NCBI RefSeq assembly: GCF_016785185.1
Contig: NZ_JAEKDY010000042.1
Strand: one strand, 5' to 3'
Length of the DNA stretch: 27,181 bases
DNA from: Heyndrickxia sporothermodurans
GTDB lineage: Bacteria; Bacillota; Bacilli; Bacillales; Bacillaceae_C
Part shown: piece by piece, positions 22,920 to 27,181 of the stretch
Layout: every line of letters begins with the position of its first letter
How positions within the stretch are numbered: the first letter of the stretch is position 1
The notes under the pieces: generated by a model
Told to the model about the DNA's origin: nothing
The model's database searches: none
What the model saw: only the letters and a program-made list of their open reading frames with translations
Made by a program: the position numbers and the translations under genes

Positions 22920-23540
22920 TTAATTAGTAGGTTTGATAACTAAATAACGATTCGGTTCTTCCCCTTCAGAATGTGTTTGGATTTTCTTGTTACGGGCTAA
23001 AGCGCTATGAATAATTTTCCTTTCAAAGGAAGGCATCGCTTCAAGAGTTACAGCTTTATTCGTATAAATAGCTTTTTCGGCCAATCTTTCTGCTAATTGA
23101 ATAAGAGAATTTTCCCTTCGCTTTCGATAATCTTCTGCATCCAAAACGATAGTTAAAAATTGATTTTTATATCGATTAGCTATCAATTGCGTTAATAATT
23201 GTAAAGAATTAAGTGTTTGTCCTCTTTTTCCAATTAACAAGGCCATTTTTTCACCGGATAGTTTAAATTCAGCTGTATTTCCTTCGATCTTAACTTCAAT
23301 TTTTGCATCGATCCCCATTTGTTTCACTATTTCCAGCAAATATATTTTAGCTTCTTCAATCGGATCGGGCTTTAATTGAACATGAACGATTGCAGGACGT
23401 GAACCAAATATTCCAAACAATCCTTTTTTTCCTTCATCAATTATTTGATATTCAATTCGTTCTTTCGTTACATTTAATTTTCCAAGGGCTACCTCAACTG
23501 CTTCTTCGACACTTTGTCCTGTAGCAGTAACTTCCTTCAC
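22920..23540 (-). CDS. jag: RNA-binding protein Jag (KhpB)
   Basis: This 206-aa protein has the Jag-N domain (about residues 1-50), a KH domain with the RNA-binding loop GKRG at 104-107, and an R3H domain near the C terminus (FERKIIHSAL). In streptococci the homologue KhpB with KhpA affects cell elongation; in Bacillus it is the partner gene of spoIIIJ. Its start overlaps the spoIIIJ stop by four bases. The terminator at 22888-22918 ends the unit. Confidence 0.95.
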   Translation of the reverse strand: MKEVTATGQSVEEAVEVALGKLNVTKERIEYQIIDEGKKGLFGIFGSRPAIVHVQLKPDPIEEAKIYLLEIVKQMGIDAKIEVKIEGNTAEFKLSGEKMALLIGKRGQTLNSLQLLTQLIANRYKNQFLTIVLDAEDYRKRRENSLIQLAERLAEKAIYTNKAVTLEAMPSFERKIIHSALARNKKIQTHSEGEEPNRYLVIKPTN

Positions 23541-24313
23541 TTTTTAGCTCCTCCCGCTTTTCCCCCAGTTGATGGACCATTTTGGATTTCTGGAGTTTTA
23601 ATAAAATACGTTTGAATAATCATGAAGATGTTACCGACTACCCAATATAGCGGCAGTGCTGCTGGTAAACTGATTCCTATTACAATGATCATAATTGGCA
23701 TTACCCAAAGCATAATTGACATTTGTGGATTTTGGTTTTCTGTTCCTGCCATCATTACTTTTTGTTGAAGGAAAGTCGTTACTCCCGCAATAACTGCCAA
23801 TATATAATCTGGTGATCCTAAATCGAACCATAGGAACATCGATTCTCTAATTTCTGGTGTTCGATTAATTGCATGGTAGAATCCAATTAGTATAGGCATT
23901 TGAATAATTAACGGAAGACATCCTGCTAATGGATTTACCCCATACTTTTGAAATAATTGCATTTGTTCTTGCTGTAATTTTTGTTGTGTAACCGCATCTT
24001 TGGAACTATATTTTTCCCTTAGCTTTTTAATCTCAGGTTGAATTAATTGCATTGCTTTTGAACTTTTTGTCTGCTTAATCATTAATGGAAGGATGATTAA
24101 GCGAATAATGATTGTTACAAAAATAATCGATAACCCATAGCTATTTCCTAGAAATACTGCAACCTTTTTAATGATCCAGGATAGTGGAAAGACGATATAT
24201 TCATTCCAAATCCCTTTACTTTCTGGAGTAATGTCTTTATTGAACTCCGTACATCCTGAAAGGACGGCTGCAAGTCCCACTATTGCAATAATTAAAAATA
24301 TTCTTTTTCTCAA
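23537..24313 (-). CDS. spoIIIJ: membrane insertase YidC/SpoIIIJ (lipoprotein)
   Basis: This 258-aa YidC/Oxa1-family insertase folds proteins into the membrane and is needed for forespore sigma-G activity in Bacillus. A lipoprotein signal (IFLIIAIVGLAAVLSGC) ends at C21. Five hydrophobic segments follow, including YGLSIIFVTIIIRLIILPL with the conserved Arg of the hydrophilic groove; the C terminus is basic (GGKAGGAKK). The TTG at 24313 is chosen because GGGAGG lies nine bases before it and it gives the lipoprotein start; a TTG at 24346 precedes that site. It is similar to B. subtilis SpoIIIJ over its length. Confidence 0.95.
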   Translation of the reverse strand: MRKRIFLIIAIVGLAAVLSGCTEFNKDITPESKGIWNEYIVFPLSWIIKKVAVFLGNSYGLSIIFVTIIIRLIILPLMIKQTKSSKAMQLIQPEIKKLREKYSSKDAVTQQKLQQEQMQLFQKYGVNPLAGCLPLIIQMPILIGFYHAINRTPEIRESMFLWFDLGSPDYILAVIAGVTTFLQQKVMMAGTENQNPQMSIMLWVMPIMIIVIGISLPAALPLYWVVGNIFMIIQTYFIKTPEIQNGPSTGGKAGGAKK

Positions 24314-24377
24314 ACCGCTGTTTCCTCCCTGCTTTCTAAGTATCAATTTTTTATGTAGATTAAGGCATCCATATTAC

Positions 24378-24407
24378 ATTACAGCAATTGGACACCCTTA
24401 CAAACAA
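24378..24407 (-). promoter_or_regulatory. possible spoIIIJ promoter
   Basis: TTGTTT (24402-24407), 18 bases, TGTAAT (24378-24383), in the 104-base gap between rnpA and spoIIIJ. This is a modest match only. Confidence 0.35.
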
Positions 24408-24417
24408 TAAAAAAAAA

Positions 24418-24759
24418 TTAATCAACTAGAACTTTTGCTACTTTTAACACATGTTGCAAGCTTTTATTTACTTCATGGAAATTCATTTCGGCCGCTGGTT
24501 TTCTAGCGATGATCACATAATCATTATCTTTTTTGATATTTTCTTCTAATTCGTGGAAACATTGACGAAGATAACGTTTAATTTCATTTCTTTTAACTGC
24601 ATTTCCTATTTTTTTACTGACTGACAAACCTATACGGAAATTTTTTTGATTTTCCTTTTTTAAAACATATATAACAAATTGGCGATTCGCATACGATTTT
24701 CCTTGTTTAAAAACTTTTTGGAAATCAACATTTTTTTTAATTCGATACGATTTTTTCAT
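24418..24759 (-). CDS. rnpA: ribonuclease P protein component
   Basis: This 113-aa basic protein is the subunit of RNase P, which with the RNA component removes 5' leaders from pre-tRNA. The RNR signature is seen as GNAVKRNEIKRYLRQ (residues 52-66), preceded by GLSVSKK. The ATG at 24759 gives the typical N terminus MKKSYRIKKNVDF; GTG at 24768 or TTG at 24774 are longer options with weak ribosome sites. It follows rpmH, with a terminator-like hairpin between the two. Confidence 0.96.
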   Translation of the reverse strand: MKKSYRIKKNVDFQKVFKQGKSYANRQFVIYVLKKENQKNFRIGLSVSKKIGNAVKRNEIKRYLRQCFHELEENIKKDNDYVIIARKPAAEMNFHEVNKSLQHVLKVAKVLVD

Positions 24760-24801
24760 TTCTATCACTCGCAATACGAAAGTTTACGAAAAGGTGGTAA
24801 G

Positions 24802-24829
24802 AAAAAAAACCACTGAGACGTTTCAGTGG
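24802..24829 (-). terminator. intergenic terminator between rpmH and rnpA
   Basis: CCACTGA and TCAGTGG form a 7-bp stem with a 6-base loop followed by eight T on the minus strand, directly after the rpmH stop. It probably attenuates transcription so that the abundant L34 exceeds RnpA. Confidence 0.75.
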
Positions 24830-24830
24830 T

Positions 24831-24965
24831 CTACGCTGATAATACTTTTCTTCCTTTACGACGACGAGCAGCTAAGACTTTACGTCCATTTTTTGAACTC
24901 ATACGTGCACGGAATCCATGAACTTTACTTCTTTTACGAGCGTTTGGTTGATATGTTCTTTTCAT
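24831..24965 (-). CDS. rpmH: 50S ribosomal protein L34
   Basis: This 44-residue, strongly basic protein begins MKRTYQPNARKRSKVHGFR and ends RRRKGRKVLSA, matching L34 along its whole length. It sits in the large ribosomal subunit. GGGAGGTG precedes the ATG. It is the first gene of the rpmH-rnpA unit, divergent from dnaA across the origin, a universal arrangement in Bacillaceae. Confidence 0.97.
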   Translation of the reverse strand: MKRTYQPNARKRSKVHGFRARMSSKNGRKVLAARRRKGRKVLSA

Positions 24966-25017
24966 TTATGACACCTCCCTCGAGGATCTTTTGTAACAGT
25001 AGAAGACAGTCCTACTA

Positions 25018-25047
25018 ATTATAATGATCATCAATAATAATTGTCAA
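25018..25047 (-). promoter_or_regulatory. rpmH promoter
   Basis: Consensus TTGACA (25042-25047), 18-base spacer and consensus TATAAT (25018-25023), about 45 bases before the rpmH start. A strong housekeeping promoter. Confidence 0.85.
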
Positions 25048-25137
25048 CTCTTTATAGCAGAATACTTTTTCCAATAATCGCTATTTAAATATCGTCTAGT
25101 TTTTAAAAATTGGATAGGTAAATCTAATAATATATGT

Positions 25138-25454
25138 TGTGGATAATTTTCGACAGCATTTTCACTATCCACAACAATTATTGACAGGTTTTTCACAAAT
25201 TAATAACCTGTGAATAAATTTATTCCTCAGGCTACGGATGTTGTGGATAATTTTTAAAATGCATTGCAACGCCTATAATTATTTGTTATGATTATTGTGT
25301 TTTCACTCTGAATATATATTTGTGCATAACTTATTTATCCACAAATTGTGGATATCGTGTGGATAGTTTATGTACATGCTTTGTATAAACTTGTCCACAA
25401 ACAGTGGATGGTGTCGAAAATCTACTTTCTTTCCTTATTATAAGTTTTTCCACA
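25138..25454. promoter_or_regulatory. oriC: oriC, upstream DnaA-box region
   Basis: DnaA boxes in both directions lie at 25138-25146, 25165-25173, 25209-25217, 25242-25250, 25335-25343, 25347-25355, 25358-25366, 25391-25399 and 25446-25454; those at 25138, 25242 and 25335 are exact TTATCCACA or its complement. With the cluster after dnaA this makes the bipartite origin known in B. subtilis. Clusters also lie over the dnaA promoter region, so DnaA probably represses its own gene. Confidence 0.88.
25264..25292 (+). promoter_or_regulatory. probable dnaA promoter
   Basis: TTGCAA (25264-25269), 17-base spacer, TATGAT (25287-25292). The leader would be about 265 bases and run through several DnaA boxes. 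Confidence 0.45.
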
Positions 25455-25563
25455 ATCATAGTTATGTATATTTATTAATTTTAACATCTCTAAGACGAAA
25501 CATTGTTACGTTGTTTCTCACATACACGTCAAAAATACTGATATTACAAAGGAGGGTATGGTG

Positions 25564-26910
25564 TTGGAAAATATAGCTGATCTTTGGAATAAAGCACTAA
25601 CTATTATTGAAAAAAAGATCAGTAAGCCTAGCTTTGAAACATGGTTAAAGTCTACCAAGGCACATTTATTACAAGGCGATACGTTTATCGTTTCGGTGCC
25701 TAATGATTTTGCTAGAGATTGGCTAGAAGGGCGATATGTCACGCTAATTTCAGATGTCCTCTATGACATAACTGGTGAAAAACTCACAGTAAAATTTATC
25801 ATCCCTCAAACTCAAGAGGATGAAGAATTTCAATCAAAGGTTCCGCCTCAAAATAAACCTAAAATAGAGGATTCAACAGAATTATTCCAAAACGTACTGA
25901 ATCCAAAATACACGTTTGATACTTTTGTTATTGGTTCTGGAAATCGCTTTGCACATGCTGCTTCGCTTGCTGTAGCAGAGGCTCCCGCTAAAGCCTATAA
26001 TCCGCTTTTTATTTATGGGGGGGTTGGCCTCGGAAAAACGCATTTAATGCATGCCATTGGACATTATGTAATTGAGCATAATCCTACTGCGAGGGTCGTT
26101 TATTTGTCCTCCGAAAAATTTACGAACGAATTTATTAATTCCATTCGAGATAATAAAGCTGTCGATTTCCGTAATAAATACAGGAATGTTGACGTGCTAT
26201 TAATAGATGATATTCAATTTCTTGCTGGAAAAGAATCAACTCAAGAAGAATTTTTCCATACTTTCAACGCCTTACATGAAGAGAGTAAACAGATTATCAT
26301 TTCTAGTGACCGTCCTCCAAAGGAAATTCCAACATTAGAGGATCGTCTACGATCTCGTTTTGAATGGGGTTTAATTACTGATATTACCCCGCCGGATTTA
26401 GAAACTCGGATTGCTATTTTGCGAAAAAAGGCAAAGGCAGATGGACTTGATATCCCAAATGAGGTTATGCTGTATATTGCTAATCAAATTGATTCAAATA
26501 TTCGAGAGCTAGAAGGAGCGTTAATTCGAATCGTAGCCTATTCATCCTTAATCAATAAGGACATAAATGCAGATTTGGCTGCTGAAGCATTGAAAGATAT
26601 TATTCCTAGCTCGAAGCCAAAAGTGATTACGATTCAAGATATTCAAAGAACAGTTGGACAAGAATACAATATTAAATTAGAGGATTTTAAAGCAAAGAAA
26701 AGAACAAAATCTGTTGCTTTTCCGAGGCAAATTGCTATGTATTTATCAAGAGAATTAACTGACTTTTCTCTACCGAAAATTGGTGAGGAATTTGGCGGGC
26801 GAGATCATACGACTGTTATTCATGCCCATGAAAAAATATCTAAACTACTTCTAACGGATGCTCAACTGGAAAAAAGCATTCAAGAGATTAAAAGTCTACT
26901 AAAAGGGTAA
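25564..26910 (+). CDS. dnaA: chromosomal replication initiator protein DnaA
   Basis: This AAA+ initiator binds DnaA boxes and melts oriC. It is 448 aa from the TTG at 25564, which has GGAGGG seven bases upstream and gives the N terminus MENIADLWN seen in Bacillus; ATG (25558) and GTG (25561) lie too close to that site. Domain I is about residues 1-85, a variable linker follows, Walker A (GGVGLGKTH) is at about 151-159, Walker B is LLIDDIQF, and the C-terminal box-binding signature GGRDHTTVIHAHEKI is near 411-425. Nearly identical to B. subtilis DnaA in the AAA+ and DNA-binding domains. Confidence 0.97.
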   Translation: MENIADLWNKALTIIEKKISKPSFETWLKSTKAHLLQGDTFIVSVPNDFARDWLEGRYVTLISDVLYDITGEKLTVKFIIPQTQEDEEFQSKVPPQNKPKIEDSTELFQNVLNPKYTFDTFVIGSGNRFAHAASLAVAEAPAKAYNPLFIYGGVGLGKTHLMHAIGHYVIEHNPTARVVYLSSEKFTNEFINSIRDNKAVDFRNKYRNVDVLLIDDIQFLAGKESTQEEFFHTFNALHEESKQIIISSDRPPKEIPTLEDRLRSRFEWGLITDITPPDLETRIAILRKKAKADGLDIPNEVMLYIANQIDSNIRELEGALIRIVAYSSLINKDINADLAAEALKDIIPSSKPKVITIQDIQRTVGQEYNIKLEDFKAKKRTKSVAFPRQIAMYLSRELTDFSLPKIGEEFGGRDHTTVIHAHEKISKLLLTDAQLEKSIQEIKSLLKG

Positions 26911-26920
26911 CCTGGGAAAT

Positions 26921-27034
26921 TGTGAATAACTTTTTACTGTATATGCACAGTCTGTCCACATGTGGATAGGCTGTGTTTCCTTTCGATTTTTAAGTTATCC
27001 ACATGTTCACAGGCCCTACTATTATTACTACTAT
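26921..27034. promoter_or_regulatory. oriC: oriC, downstream DnaA boxes and unwinding element
   Basis: DnaA boxes lie at 26921-26929, 26952-26960, 26961-26969 (these two form a palindrome), 26995-27003 (exact TTATCCACA) and a weak one at 27003-27011. A short GC cluster (GGCCC, 27012-27016) and then TAC/TAT triplets (27017-27034) follow: the DnaA-trio element, where the initiator opens the duplex in B. subtilis. Confidence 0.85.
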
Positions 27035-27133
27035 TTTTTAAAAGATTAATTATATGAATGAATTTCATAATTCTTAGCCCTTGTGTATCAAGGGGTTTAA
27101 GAGATAAAAAAAGAAGTACCTCCCCAAATCTTG

Positions 27134-27139
27134 TATAAT
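27134..27139 (+). promoter_or_regulatory. possible dnaN promoter -10
   Basis: A perfect TATAAT lies near the window edge without a clear -35. dnaN, the expected next gene, starts outside the window. Confidence 0.35.
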
Positions 27140-27181
27140 GGTAGTTGACCAGTAAGCCCCCATTCAAACAACGCATATAAA

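Noticed and set aside
25370..25576. Plus-strand 68-codon frame before dnaA
   Set aside because: It overlaps the DnaA-box region and the dnaA start and shows no protein-like character.
26934..27176. Minus-strand 80-codon frame after dnaA
   Set aside because: It covers the DnaA boxes and DnaA-trio of oriC and has no ribosome site or recognisable protein.

Overview
The window is chromosomal DNA from a spore-forming, low-GC member of the Bacillaceae. It covers the left side of the replication origin. From right to left it has the conserved order dnaA, rpmH, rnpA, spoIIIJ/yidC, jag, mnmE, mnmG, rsmG, noc, soj (parA), spo0J (parB), a DUF554 gene, yyaC, an MscS-family gene, a DUF951 gene (yyzM), ychF, rpsF and ssb. 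The Noc and Soj/Spo0J proteins, yyaC and a spoIIIJ-type YidC resemble those of Bacillus closely. The species cannot be named from this sequence. All genes except dnaA and yyaC are on the minus strand.

Positions 1-10728 are two head-to-tail copies (period 5364 bp, no difference found by eye) of one mobile element. Each copy has a tightly overlapping minus-strand operon of three tyrosine recombinases (about 370, 480 and 535 aa) and a small HTH/coiled-coil protein. This resembles Tn554 tnpABC and recombinase-in-trio elements. A separate promoter drives a 63-aa two-segment membrane protein, the only passenger gene. The ends carry a repeated 9-mer, ATTACACAC, four times on the right and twice inverted on the left. 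There is also a good extended -10 promoter pointing out of the left end.

The array abuts the last codons of ssb. The final Leu-Pro-Phe-stop of SSB lies in a 15-bp core present at the end of each unit, so the element re-creates the essential SSB tail wherever it joins ssb. In Bacillus the next gene of this operon is rpsR (ribosomal protein S18). Here rpsR is absent from the window and must be at least 10.7 kb from the rpsF promoter if it is still on this side. The rpsF leader keeps a hairpin typical of S6:S18 autoregulation, so one half of that feedback pair may be transcribed separately, possibly from promoters inside the element.

The remaining region is ordinary core genome, with good control signals: two parS sites (one inside spo0J, one between rpsF and ssb), several Rho-independent terminators, DnaA-box clusters on both sides of dnaA with a DnaA-trio unwinding element downstream, an extra DnaA-box cluster between jag and mnmE, and one short interspersed repeat between mnmE and mnmG. 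dnaN begins beyond the right edge.
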